Part shown: piece after piece, positions 1-5,739 of the stretch
Layout of the letters: each line of letters begins with the position of its first letter
Numbering within the stretch: the stretch's first letter is position 1
Assembly: GCA_016293615.1 (NCBI GenBank)
Contig: JAEDDX010000072.1
Coordinates: forward strand, 1-11,778
Source: Acetatifactor sp.
GTDB taxonomy: Bacteria; Bacillota; Clostridia; Lachnospirales; Lachnospiraceae
Reading direction: 5' to 3'
Length of the DNA stretch: 11,778 nt
The notes under the pieces: model-generated
What the model saw: only the letters and a program-made list of their open reading frames with translations
What the model was told of the DNA's origin: nothing
The model's database searches: none
Program-made: the position numbers and the translations under genes

Positions 1-2
1 CT

Positions 3-137
3 TTTGAAGTGCTAATGTATATTTTGTGGATTAATGCGATTATTGCAGGTTCGGATATTATTAATTCTATATTGATTGCTATGAAACCAGCAAATGTGAA
101 ATTTTGTAGAGGGTATTATATTGGAGAAAGGCATTAG
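3..137 (+). CDS. C-terminal fragment of a membrane protein, DUF3267-like (partial, runs off the left edge)
   Basis: An open frame enters from the window edge and stops at TAG 135-137, giving 44 residues. The visible part has a hydrophobic stretch around FEVLMYILWINAIIAG followed by GSDIINSILIAMKP and a tail GYYIGERH. The pattern N..(A)GS.DI......KP..........GYY resembles the C-terminal end of DUF3267 putative zinc metallopeptidases, which are small integral membrane proteins; this is recognition from a short tail and therefore weak. The active-site part, if any, lies outside the window. Only 12 bases separate the stop codon from the first base of the 867-bp tandem repeat. Without the repeat, the next + strand gene (the 53-aa membrane protein at 1918) would start about 50 bases downstream, so the two may once have been neighbours in one operon. 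It could equally be the end of another small membrane protein. Confidence 0.5.
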   Translation, partial: FEVLMYILWINAIIAGSDIINSILIAMKPANVKFCRGYYIGERH

Positions 138-524
138 TTGTACAAATCGGAATTTTAACATTGCATCTACTGCTTCTGTCATAATTCCCTGTCCCCATAA
201 TTCATTTTTTAAGCAGTAACTAATCTCTGCACAGCAGTTAGATTTGTCAATATCAAAGAAGCCGCAATGTCCAATCAAAGAATCATCCTGTTTTTGAGCA
301 ATTCCCCATCTGATTCGTTGTTTCTCATCAAAAAATCTCTGCATTCCGTTAATCAATCTTTTAATATATGCTATATCATTAACAGCATTGTGGGCTAAAT
401 ATTCGCAGGTAACTTCATTCGATAGGACTTCGAAAAGACTTTTTTCATCTTCTTGAGTAATCTGTCTCAAAAAAAGCCGTTGGGTATTAAGTTTAGGAAA
501 TGATTCAAATATAAGTTCATTCAT
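12..524 (-). pseudogene. 5' part of the GNAT acetyltransferase gene, cut at the left repeat boundary
   Basis: The first 125 codons (524 down to 150) are identical to the complete acetyltransferase at 825-1391. At position 150 homology ends in the middle of the GNAT fold. The frame continues by chance for 45 codons through the antisense of the upstream membrane gene, to a stop at 12-14. The lost portion is the C-terminal part with the conserved N..S..VL.KLGF segment (beta-alpha elements that complete the acetyl-CoA site), so the product should be inactive. The start at 524 has the same AAGGAG ribosome binding site as the intact copy. It lies 24 bases downstream of the copy-1 tautomerase and would be cotranscribed with it. 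Confidence 0.9.
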
Positions 525-1016
525 AATATCAATTCTCCTTTGTGTATCTTATTTATATTCATAATTTGGCTTGAAATAAACTGCCTCATTATCTCTAATT
601 TCTTTTTTGTATACTTTTTCACCCCAATCACTACTGCTAACTTCCTCAAATGCAACGGATACATCACCAATATCTACTTTTAATTCTTCTACAACAACAT
701 TTGCGATCCTTTTTGCAAGATTCGTTTTTATTTCATCGTTTCTTCCTGGCCATAATTTTACGACAACATGTGGCATAACTATCTCCTCCGCAACTTCAAG
801 TTTGTCGAACTCTATACAATTCTTCTAATTTGTACTATGATATTCACTCTTTAAGATGGAAAAAATCATAAGGTCGTGATACTGCCCGTTTTTATAGAGG
901 CTTTCTCTCAGCAAACCTTCTTGCACAAACCCGAGTTTCTGCAGCACCTTCATTGAACCAACATTACCTTTCATAACCTTTGCAACAATTCTATTAAATC
1001 CATAATCCTCAAACCC
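150..1016. repeat. 867-bp direct tandem repeat, copy 1
   Basis: Positions 150-1016 are followed without any gap by a second copy at 1017-1883; every coordinate is offset by exactly 867. Comparing the two line by line I found no mismatch. Read on the - strand the unit contains, in permuted order, the last 64 codons of an N-acetyltransferase gene, a complete tautomerase gene and the first 125 codons of the acetyltransferase. Three bases (GAA, 1884-1886) of a third copy follow the second. The flanking DNA on neither side continues the acetyltransferase. A zero-mismatch duplication points to a very recent event or to an assembly loop. Confidence 0.95.
549..776 (-). CDS. 4-oxalocrotonate tautomerase family protein, PptA-like (copy 1)
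   Basis: This 75-aa protein starts MPHVVVKLWPGRNDE, giving the N-terminal catalytic proline (Pro1 after removal of Met) and the Arg11 equivalent of the 4-OT family. The rest (DVSVAFEEVSSSDW and a C-terminal KPNYEY) matches the layout of E. coli PptA (YdcE), a 77-aa dimeric tautomerase of unknown physiological substrate, better than 62-aa 4-OT. The second catalytic arginine of 4-OT (Arg39) is a serine here by my count, as expected for a divergent substrate. The start is set by a GGAGGAG ribosome binding site a few bases upstream. The gene is identical to the copy at 1416-1643. The acetyltransferase follows it on the same strand 24 bases later, so the pair is a two-gene unit. The tautomerase assignment is firm; the biological role is unknown. 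Confidence 0.9.
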   Translation of the reverse strand: MPHVVVKLWPGRNDEIKTNLAKRIANVVVEELKVDIGDVSVAFEEVSSSDWGEKVYKKEIRDNEAVYFKPNYEYK

Positions 1017-1391
1017 GAATTTTAACATTGCATCTACTGCTTCTGTCATAATTCCCTGTCCCCATAATTCATTTTTTAAGCAGTAACTAATCTCTGCACA
1101 GCAGTTAGATTTGTCAATATCAAAGAAGCCGCAATGTCCAATCAAAGAATCATCCTGTTTTTGAGCAATTCCCCATCTGATTCGTTGTTTCTCATCAAAA
1201 AATCTCTGCATTCCGTTAATCAATCTTTTAATATATGCTATATCATTAACAGCATTGTGGGCTAAATATTCGCAGGTAACTTCATTCGATAGGACTTCGA
1301 AAAGACTTTTTTCATCTTCTTGAGTAATCTGTCTCAAAAAAAGCCGTTGGGTATTAAGTTTAGGAAATGATTCAAATATAAGTTCATTCAT
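825..1391 (-). CDS. GNAT family N-acetyltransferase, RimJ/RimL type (only complete copy, spans the repeat junction)
   Basis: This 188-aa protein should transfer acetyl from acetyl-CoA to an amino group. Features in order are LNTQRLFLRQITQEDEKSL (residues ~12-30), typical of RimJ/RimL-like members, then WGIAQKQDDSLIGHCGFFDID (~73-93), EISYCLKNELWGQGIMTEAV (~100-119), corresponding to the acetyl-CoA binding region, then GFNRIVAKVMKGN and GSMKVLQKLGFVQEGLLRES near the C-terminus. Length is normal for the family (about 170-190). The substrate could be a ribosomal or other protein N-terminus or a small amine; sequence does not decide. The start at 1391 has AAGGAG about 8 bases upstream and follows the copy-2 tautomerase by 24 bases. 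Codons 1-125 come from repeat copy 2 and codons 126-188 from copy 1, so the gene is intact only because the two repeat copies abut. Confidence 0.92.
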   Translation of the reverse strand: MNELIFESFPKLNTQRLFLRQITQEDEKSLFEVLSNEVTCEYLAHNAVNDIAYIKRLINGMQRFFDEKQRIRWGIAQKQDDSLIGHCGFFDIDKSNCCAEISYCLKNELWGQGIMTEAVDAMLKFGFEDYGFNRIVAKVMKGNVGSMKVLQKLGFVQEGLLRESLYKNGQYHDLMIFSILKSEYHSTN

Positions 1392-1883
1392 AATATCAAT
1401 TCTCCTTTGTGTATCTTATTTATATTCATAATTTGGCTTGAAATAAACTGCCTCATTATCTCTAATTTCTTTTTTGTATACTTTTTCACCCCAATCACTA
1501 CTGCTAACTTCCTCAAATGCAACGGATACATCACCAATATCTACTTTTAATTCTTCTACAACAACATTTGCGATCCTTTTTGCAAGATTCGTTTTTATTT
1601 CATCGTTTCTTCCTGGCCATAATTTTACGACAACATGTGGCATAACTATCTCCTCCGCAACTTCAAGTTTGTCGAACTCTATACAATTCTTCTAATTTGT
1701 ACTATGATATTCACTCTTTAAGATGGAAAAAATCATAAGGTCGTGATACTGCCCGTTTTTATAGAGGCTTTCTCTCAGCAAACCTTCTTGCACAAACCCG
1801 AGTTTCTGCAGCACCTTCATTGAACCAACATTACCTTTCATAACCTTTGCAACAATTCTATTAAATCCATAATCCTCAAACCC
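1017..1883. repeat. 867-bp direct tandem repeat, copy 2
   Basis: Second unit of the perfect head-to-tail duplication, directly abutting copy 1. It holds the first 125 codons of the complete acetyltransferase, the second tautomerase and an orphan 3' part of a further acetyltransferase. Identity to the unit continues through GAA at 1884-1886, after which the sequence (GTTGTCGAATTAG...) is unrelated to the unit at this phase. The left and right outer edges of the array therefore fall at the same point in the unit, within 3 bases. Confidence 0.95.
1416..1643 (-). CDS. 4-oxalocrotonate tautomerase family protein, PptA-like (copy 2)
   Basis: Identical in sequence to the tautomerase at 549-776: Pro1 after the initiator Met, Arg11 equivalent, 75 residues, PptA-like C-terminal half. 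This copy sits upstream of the complete acetyltransferase (24-base gap), so it is the functional partner in the two-gene unit. Its own upstream region is repeat DNA containing the orphan acetyltransferase 3' end, so any promoter must lie within the repeat or be supplied from beyond 1886. I found no convincing -35/-10 pair directly upstream. Confidence 0.9.
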   Translation of the reverse strand: MPHVVVKLWPGRNDEIKTNLAKRIANVVVEELKVDIGDVSVAFEEVSSSDWGEKVYKKEIRDNEAVYFKPNYEYK

Positions 1884-1886
1884 GAA
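1692..1886 (-). pseudogene. 3' part of the GNAT acetyltransferase gene, no start, at the right repeat boundary
   Basis: The last 64 codons of the acetyltransferase (residues 125-188, from the Phe of LKFGFEDYGF to the C-terminus) are present and identical to the complete copy. Beyond 1886 the frame reads three foreign codons and then meets an in-frame stop, so there is no initiation codon and no N-terminal half. It is a dead fragment created by the repeat boundary. Confidence 0.9.
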
Positions 1887-1917
1887 GTTGTCGAATTAGA
1901 ATAATGGAGCAGTATTT

Positions 1918-2079
1918 ATGAAAAAATTCTTTTTACCGGTATACGCTATAGTAGTATTTTCAATCGTTATCCTGTTTGTTTTATGTGGCAAAGTTCGTGA
2001 TCCGATGTTTTATCTCTCGATTTTGATACTTGCAATAATCGGGAAAATTATCGCTTCACACATAGATAAAGAAAAATAG
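1918..2079 (+). CDS. Small two-helix membrane protein of unknown function
   Basis: ATG 1918 opens a 53-codon frame ending at TAG 2077-2079. It is preceded by GGAG at 1906-1909 with 8-base spacing, a convincing ribosome binding site. The product begins MKKFFLPVYAIVVFSIVILF (a positive start followed by a hydrophobic helix, residues ~5-22), has a short polar turn CGKVRDP (~23-29), a second hydrophobic helix FYLSILILAIIGKIIA (~31-46) and a charged tail SHIDKEK. A two-pass small membrane protein with both ends probably cytoplasmic is the natural reading. I do not recognise a family. It starts 31 bases after the right edge of the tandem repeat and ends 20 bases before the CAT coding start, so it may be cotranscribed with the CAT remnant. 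The length and composition suggest a real gene, though short hydrophobic frames can arise by chance. Confidence 0.55.
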   Translation: MKKFFLPVYAIVVFSIVILFVLCGKVRDPMFYLSILILAIIGKIIASHIDKEK

Positions 2080-2099
2080 TAATGATGTGTGGACAAAAT

Positions 2100-2637
2100 A
2101 TGAATTACAAAATAATAAATAAAGATACTTATTATAGAAAGGGCGTATTTCGCCATTTCTCTGAGGATTGTAAATGTTCAACCTCTATGACCGCGAGAGT
2201 TGATGTGACGGAGCTTGTGAATTATTCCAGACAGAACAGTACAAAGTTTTACATCAATTTTCTATATATACTCTCCAAAGTGCTCAATTCACGTGACGAT
2301 TACAAAATGGGATATATGTGGCAGACAAATGATTTGATTTGCTATGATTCCATTAATCCTACGCAGTATGTTTTCCATGATGATACAGAAACCTGCACCC
2401 CGGTATATACAACTTACAATGAGGACTATAATATCTTCTACAAGAGCTCGCTGGAGGATGTCGAACGGATACCTTTTCTTTGCGCCGATTATCAATTGGG
2501 GAAAATATCGCGAAGAAAATGGACGGCTTGTTATGCCCGTTAGTGTAAGAATGAATCATGCCATTGCAGACGGGTTCCTGATAACAAATGTTTATCGTCT
2601 GTTAGAGCAGGAAATAAAATGCTTTTGTAGTCAATAA
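2100..2637 (+). pseudogene. Chloramphenicol O-acetyltransferase (type A CAT family), broken by internal deletion and frameshift
   Basis: The N-terminal part reads MNYKIINKDTYYRKG, then KFYINFLYILSKVLNSRDDYKMG and a segment with NPTQYVFHDDTETCTPVYT, all typical of the trimeric CAT fold. From about 2463-2466 the frame is lost and would end at 2541-2543 after an unrelated tail. The authentic C-terminal part continues in another frame from about 2464: NGYLFFAPIINWGKYREENG, then VSVRMNHAIADGFLITNVYR, with the catalytic histidine in NHAIADG, stopping at 2635-2637. About 122 N-terminal plus 57 C-terminal residues are present, against about 210 in intact relatives. Some 30 residues are therefore missing as well as the frame shift, which rules out a simple one-base sequencing slip. 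ATG 2100 is preferred over ATG 2082 because it matches the usual family N-terminus. An intact homologue would inactivate chloramphenicol with acetyl-CoA; this one should not. Confidence 0.85.
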
Positions 2638-2930
2638 CTTCCAATTTGTATGAACCCCAAATAATACTTTGACCAATTGTAATGGTTACTTCGTTGGAAA
2701 AGAATACATCTGGATAATGGTTAAATAAGAAGAGTGATAGCTACTAAGTGAGAAATGTGGCGCTTCTTCGTCGCTTACATCAGCAATGAGAAGAATTAGT
2801 ACACTACACTTGGCAAACCAATCGAAGCGAGGATCTTATTACAACAACCCTTGTTTTCCGGTTTTCCATCATGTTCGATTCCTGTTATCCGCAGTGAAAG
2901 TAAGGATCTGTTTTGTAATGATTCCGTGTA
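2638..2930. other. Intergenic stretch without recognisable genes
   Basis: About 290 bases between the CAT remnant and the tetR promoter. It is AT-rich. It has an open + strand frame of about 55 codons from ATG 2789, but I found no ribosome binding site for it and recognise no family. No intrinsic terminator follows the CAT remnant. It may be decayed DNA. Confidence 0.5.
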
Positions 2931-2935
2931 TTATA

Positions 2936-2964
2936 TTGACGAAACATACATGATGCGCTAAACT
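2936..2964 (+). promoter_or_regulatory. Sigma-70-type promoter for the TetR gene
   Basis: A -35 box TTGACG (2936-2941) is followed after 17 bases by a -10 box TAAACT (2959-2964; 4 of 6 consensus bases). Transcription would begin near 2971, leaving a leader of about 54 bases before ATG 3025. Confidence 0.6.
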
Positions 2965-2986
2965 AAAACAAATGATGCAAAACGGA

Positions 2987-2998
2987 TGTTTTGAAACA
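2987..2998. promoter_or_regulatory. Candidate operator palindrome for the TetR regulator
   Basis: TGTTTTGAAACA is an inverted repeat with 5-base arms (TGTTT/AAACA) around a 2-base centre. It lies just downstream of the predicted transcription start of the tetR gene, where TetR-family proteins commonly repress themselves. The arms are short for a TetR operator and the AT-rich context makes chance occurrence possible. Confidence 0.35.
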
Positions 2999-3024
2999 GT
3001 AATTGTAAGAAAGGATGTGTGCAT

Positions 3025-3615
3025 ATGCCTCCGAAGCCAAAGTTTACAAGAGAAGAAATCGTTGCTGCTGCACTGAAACTGGTTAGTGAAAAAGGGATGT
3101 CTGCTCTGACTTCCAGAGATTTGGGTATAAGTCTTGGCAGTTCTGCCCGTCCGATTTTTACAGTGTTCCATTCTATGCAGGAAGTTCAGGAGGCTGTGAT
3201 GCTCGCCGCGATGGAGCGCTTTGAAGCATACGCACACAAAGCCGCAAATTTAGGGCCTGTTTTTAAGCAGGTTGGTATGCAGATGATTCTGTTCGCGAAA
3301 GCAGAGCCAAAGCTGTACCAACTCATTTTTATGTCTTCCATCAGCGAAGCTCAGACCTTTGATGATATTTACGCCCGCCTGGGTTCGGTTGCCGATGAAT
3401 GTCTGGAGGTACTTCAAAAAGACTACGATTTGAGCAAAGACAACGCCAAAACGCTGTTCGAGCACGTTTGGATCCACACTTTCGGCATCGGCGCTCTGTG
3501 CGCCACCGGTATGTGCGATTTCTCCCATGAACAGATCGCCGAGATGCTGACACAGGATTTTACTGCCATGATGATGCTGATGAAATCCGGCAAATCCAAT
3601 CGTCCCGCGATGTAG
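3025..3615 (+). CDS. TetR/AcrR family transcriptional regulator
   Basis: A 196-aa DNA-binding regulator. The N-terminal TetR domain covers residues ~5-50: FTREEIVAAALKLVSEKG, then the helix-turn-helix region with SALTSRDLGISLGSSARPIF and TVFHSMQEV. The C-terminal ligand-binding domain (~75-190) is helical, with the segment FAKAEPKLYQLIFMS resembling the WHG-type TetR C-terminal family. The N-terminal PPKPKF is also common in that group. ATG 3025 is preferred to the in-frame GTG at 3019, because AAGGA at 3011-3015 gives normal spacing to 3025 and is too close to 3019. The ligand cannot be read from sequence. The gene has its own promoter and a palindrome in its leader, and is followed by short broken frames where its former target gene may have been. 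Confidence 0.9.
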   Translation: MPPKPKFTREEIVAAALKLVSEKGMSALTSRDLGISLGSSARPIFTVFHSMQEVQEAVMLAAMERFEAYAHKAANLGPVFKQVGMQMILFAKAEPKLYQLIFMSSISEAQTFDDIYARLGSVADECLEVLQKDYDLSKDNAKTLFEHVWIHTFGIGALCATGMCDFSHEQIAEMLTQDFTAMMMLMKSGKSNRPAM

Positions 3616-3628
3616 GAGAAATGACCTT

Positions 3629-3736
3629 ATGAAACAACTAAAATGCTTGTTGAAGATACTGTTATGCACGGCAGTGTTACTGCTTGCTGTCCTGCTTGGG
3701 GAGTCTGGAAACGCAAACCGCTGTGACTCTGCTTGA
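3629..3736 (+). pseudogene. Short hydrophobic ORF, probable N-terminal remnant of a membrane or exported protein
   Basis: ATG 3629 has GGAG 10 bases upstream (3615-3618, overlapping the end of tetR) and opens a 35-codon frame. The product MKQLKCLLKILLCTAVLLL and onward is a classic lysine-rich start plus hydrophobic helix, i.e. a signal peptide or membrane anchor. It then runs into the polar tail GESGNANRCDSA and a TGA at 3734-3736. The position right after tetR, with a good ribosome binding site, is what one expects of the regulator's partner gene, here lost by frameshift or deletion after the anchor. I do not recognise the missing body. It could alternatively be a genuine tiny membrane peptide. 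Confidence 0.4.
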
Positions 3737-3780
3737 TGTTGGTCTTGCCTGTACGGGTGTAGCCCTGCCGGAGGAAAAGC

Positions 3781-3879
3781 ATGAAAAACCGTCATTCGAC
3801 ATCCTATCAGAAAAAAGGAGACTGTTTGATGAAAAGGACAAGGTTTTCAAATCTTATTATCTACCATCGCATTTATTAG
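3781..3879 (+). CDS. Possible 32-aa ORF just upstream of the peptidase gene
   Basis: ATG 3781 follows GGAGG (3770-3774) at 6-base spacing. A second in-frame ATG at 3829 follows AAAAAAGGAG at 8-base spacing. Both frames end at TAG 3877-3879, 15 bases before the start of the DUF5700-like peptidase. The peptide is basic and has no recognisable domain. Two good ribosome binding sites in one frame immediately ahead of a gene suggest a translated leader or the debris of a gene start. Function unknown. Confidence 0.3.
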   Translation: MKNRHSTSYQKKGDCLMKRTRFSNLIIYHRIY

Positions 3880-3894
3880 GAAAGGATGAAACAA

Positions 3895-4947
3895 ATGAGA
3901 ATCAGCATACATCAAGAGACCGTATCCCCCATGATTGCCTGGCTGAAGGAAGCCCGGGAACGGGGAGATCGGAACGAAGGGAAACTCAGAGCCATTCTGT
4001 CTATGCCGGACTACAGCGTGGAATTTAGGCGCTATTCGGAGCCAAACCTGCCGGTCTGCGGCATTTGTTTTGAGGAAGCTGTGGATTTTTTCCTCCACTT
4101 CGACGAAAAGGACTACGAGAATCCCCGACTTGCAAGCAAGAAAGAATCATTTCTGGCGTTTTATCACGATTTGGACAGCCGGATACAGAAAATGCAAATG
4201 CTGGAAAACATTATGCCGGAGGATCTGCAGCTTGTGGAACAGCTGCTGAAAAACGGATTGCCGGACTCTCTGATGGCGGAAATCGATCATTTTACGGTGC
4301 TGCTAACCGTGTCCATCGGAAATTCTATGGGTTGGCCTTACGGCGAGTACATTCACTTTGATGTGGCAAATCTGGATTCTCTGGAGGACAAGGATACTTT
4401 CCTCCATGTGCTGGCCCACGAGATCCACCACATCATGTTCTCCCGGCTGCTTCCGGAGGAAATGTCTCCACGGCAGTATTTTTTCGTGAACTTTGCCTTT
4501 GAGGGCCTTGCAGTGCATTTCTGTAACAATGCTGCAACCCCCGAAAAGCCCTCCAAGTATTCCGGTCCCATGCTGGGCATGGACGAGACCGGATGGGAGT
4601 TTTACGCACAACAGCATACGGAACTGATTCAGAAAGTTTTGGATGACGGCGAAAAATCAAAGGGACTGACCATGGAGCAGGTAGACGAGCTGATAAGTGG
4701 GTATGAGCAGTTCACATTTACCTCCCTGAAAACCGGTGAAACCCGAACGGTGCTTCAATATCCCACCTATTATGCAGGCTGCTGTCTTTGGGGCAGCATT
4801 GATTTGTGTCTGGGAAAGGAGCGACTTTTTGAGGTGCTGACAAGCTACGATGGCTTTCCGGATGCCTGGGAGGAAGCGAGACAGACTTTGCGGATCGCAC
4901 AAGAGGAGAAACGAGTGTTTCACACATGGGAAAGGAAGAAAAAATGA
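3895..4947 (+). CDS. Putative zinc-dependent peptidase, DUF5700-like, with HEIHH motif
   Basis: A 350-aa soluble protein with no signal peptide or membrane helix, so probably cytoplasmic. The metal-binding motif HExxH is seen as HEIHH at residues 175-179, inside LHVLAHEIHHIMFSRLL. A likely third ligand is Glu203 in FEGLAVHF, 24 residues after the second histidine, which gives a gluzincin-like arrangement. The size, the HExxH helix and the EGLA segment fit the DUF5700 putative zinc peptidases; the substrate of that family is not known to me. ATG 3895 is chosen because AAAGGA (3881-3886) is 8 bases upstream; the earlier ATG at 3886 overlaps that site. The stop TGA (4945-4947) overlaps the ATG of the next gene as ATGA, so the two are translationally coupled. 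A resistance or toxin-degrading role would be speculation. Confidence 0.75.
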   Translation: MRISIHQETVSPMIAWLKEARERGDRNEGKLRAILSMPDYSVEFRRYSEPNLPVCGICFEEAVDFFLHFDEKDYENPRLASKKESFLAFYHDLDSRIQKMQMLENIMPEDLQLVEQLLKNGLPDSLMAEIDHFTVLLTVSIGNSMGWPYGEYIHFDVANLDSLEDKDTFLHVLAHEIHHIMFSRLLPEEMSPRQYFFVNFAFEGLAVHFCNNAATPEKPSKYSGPMLGMDETGWEFYAQQHTELIQKVLDDGEKSKGLTMEQVDELISGYEQFTFTSLKTGETRTVLQYPTYYAGCCLWGSIDLCLGKERLFEVLTSYDGFPDAWEEARQTLRIAQEEKRVFHTWERKKK

Positions 4948-5462
4948 TTGTTTTGATTACAGGAGCATCCCATACCGGAAAGACTGCCCTTGCTCAGAAA
5001 TTGCTCGAAAAATATAAGATTCCCTATCTGTCAATAGACCATTTGAAAATGGGCTTAATCCGAAGCGGATATACAGAACTTACTCCAATGAGTGATGATG
5101 CAGATCTCACAGATTATTTATGGCCGATTGTTTGTGAAATGATTAAAACCGCCATAGAAAACAAACAGAATCTTATTGTTGAGGGCTGTTATATTCCCTT
5201 TGATTGGTCTCAATACTTTGAAACAGAATATCTTGATTACATCAGATACTATTGTCTTGTGCTGAGCGAGGATTACATAAGAAATCACTTTGCGGATATA
5301 AAGAGATATGCAAGCGTTATAGAAAATCGTTTGGATGATGAAGGATGTACTTTGGAAAGTGTCTTAAAGGATAATACTCACATGTTAGAACTGGCGAAAA
5401 AGCACAATGCAAATCATGTGCTTATTGATGATAAGTACGAAATTGATATTGATTTATCATAA
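4944..5462 (+). CDS. P-loop NTPase, adenylate-kinase-like/AAA_18-type small-molecule kinase fold
   Basis: A 172-aa protein. Walker A is GASHTGKT at residues 7-14, directly after the first beta strand (MIVLIT). YLSIDHLKMGLIRSG follows, where the Asp sits in the position typical of nucleoside/shikimate-type kinases. A later strand LIVEGCYIP is typical of kinases that phosphorylate small substrates, and LDYIRYYCLVLSEDYI is followed by a helix carrying basic residues (lid region). The overall layout matches proteins annotated as adenylate-kinase-like or 2-phosphoglycerate-kinase-like ATPases; the true substrate is unknown. ATG 4944 overlaps the stop of the peptidase gene and has AAGGA at 4930-4934. 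The upstream in-frame ATG 4926 is less likely, as it would lie deep in the peptidase gene without a good site. The gene is followed after about 65 bases by an intrinsic terminator. Confidence 0.75.
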   Translation: MIVLITGASHTGKTALAQKLLEKYKIPYLSIDHLKMGLIRSGYTELTPMSDDADLTDYLWPIVCEMIKTAIENKQNLIVEGCYIPFDWSQYFETEYLDYIRYYCLVLSEDYIRNHFADIKRYASVIENRLDDEGCTLESVLKDNTHMLELAKKHNANHVLIDDKYEIDIDLS

Positions 5463-5526
5463 TGAACTTCCGATTTTGTGAACGCTAAGAAATTCAGAGT
5501 GAATGTGAACGGCAACAGCAATGATG

Positions 5527-5560
5527 GGGAGTAAGCGATGTGGCTTACTCTCATTTTTTT
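5527..5560 (+). terminator. Rho-independent terminator of the peptidase/kinase operon
   Basis: An 8-bp perfect stem GAGTAAGC (5529-5536) / GCTTACTC (5543-5550), extended by two more pairs (one G-U), encloses the loop GATGTG. It is followed by CA and seven T (5554-5560). Confidence 0.88.
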
Positions 5561-5739
5561 GCGATGTTGCAGGAATATGGGGAATCAGGCGGGGCGTGTA
5601 TGGGGCGTCGTCCTGCTCTTTGCCGGGTCTGCCACGGAATGAAATGCTTAGTTGGTGTAATTGGGAATTGCAATCACTCCGATTTATTTGTACAATAGTG
5701 AGTGGTGAGGAGGACCGGAGAGCGAGACAGTATCGGGGA
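5561..5739. other. Intergenic segment, boundary between the two composition blocks
   Basis: From the terminator to the esterase remnant no gene is recognisable. The stretch becomes GC-richer from about 5575. Apart from a possible promoter at 5668-5696 I see nothing in it. Confidence 0.5.
5668..5696 (+). promoter_or_regulatory. Candidate promoter upstream of the selenium operon
   Basis: TTGCAA (5668-5673, 4 of 6) is separated by 17 bases from TACAAT (5691-5696, 5 of 6). Transcription would start near 5703, about 210 bases before the first selenium gene and through the esterase remnant. No better promoter was seen closer to 5913. Confidence 0.4.

Noticed and set aside
150..1886. Repeat array as CRISPR or transposon ends
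   Set aside because: Only two long abutting coding units with no spacers; no terminal inverted repeats or transposase gene were found.
1880..1900. Integron attC-like core (GTTGTCG) at the right edge of the tandem repeat
   Set aside because: It does not match the GTTRRRY core at the required positions, there is no paired inverse core or imperfect palindrome, and the unit boundary lies inside a gene rather than after it.
2860..2895. tRNA-like T-arm GTTCGATTCC that might mark an integration site
   Set aside because: The flanking bases do not form a T stem, there is no acceptor or anticodon arm, and no CCA end; the match is to the loop sequence only.
2869..3237. A 122-codon - strand frame across the tetR promoter and 5' end
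   Set aside because: It crosses a clear + strand promoter and the TetR helix-turn-helix coding region and shows no domain of its own.
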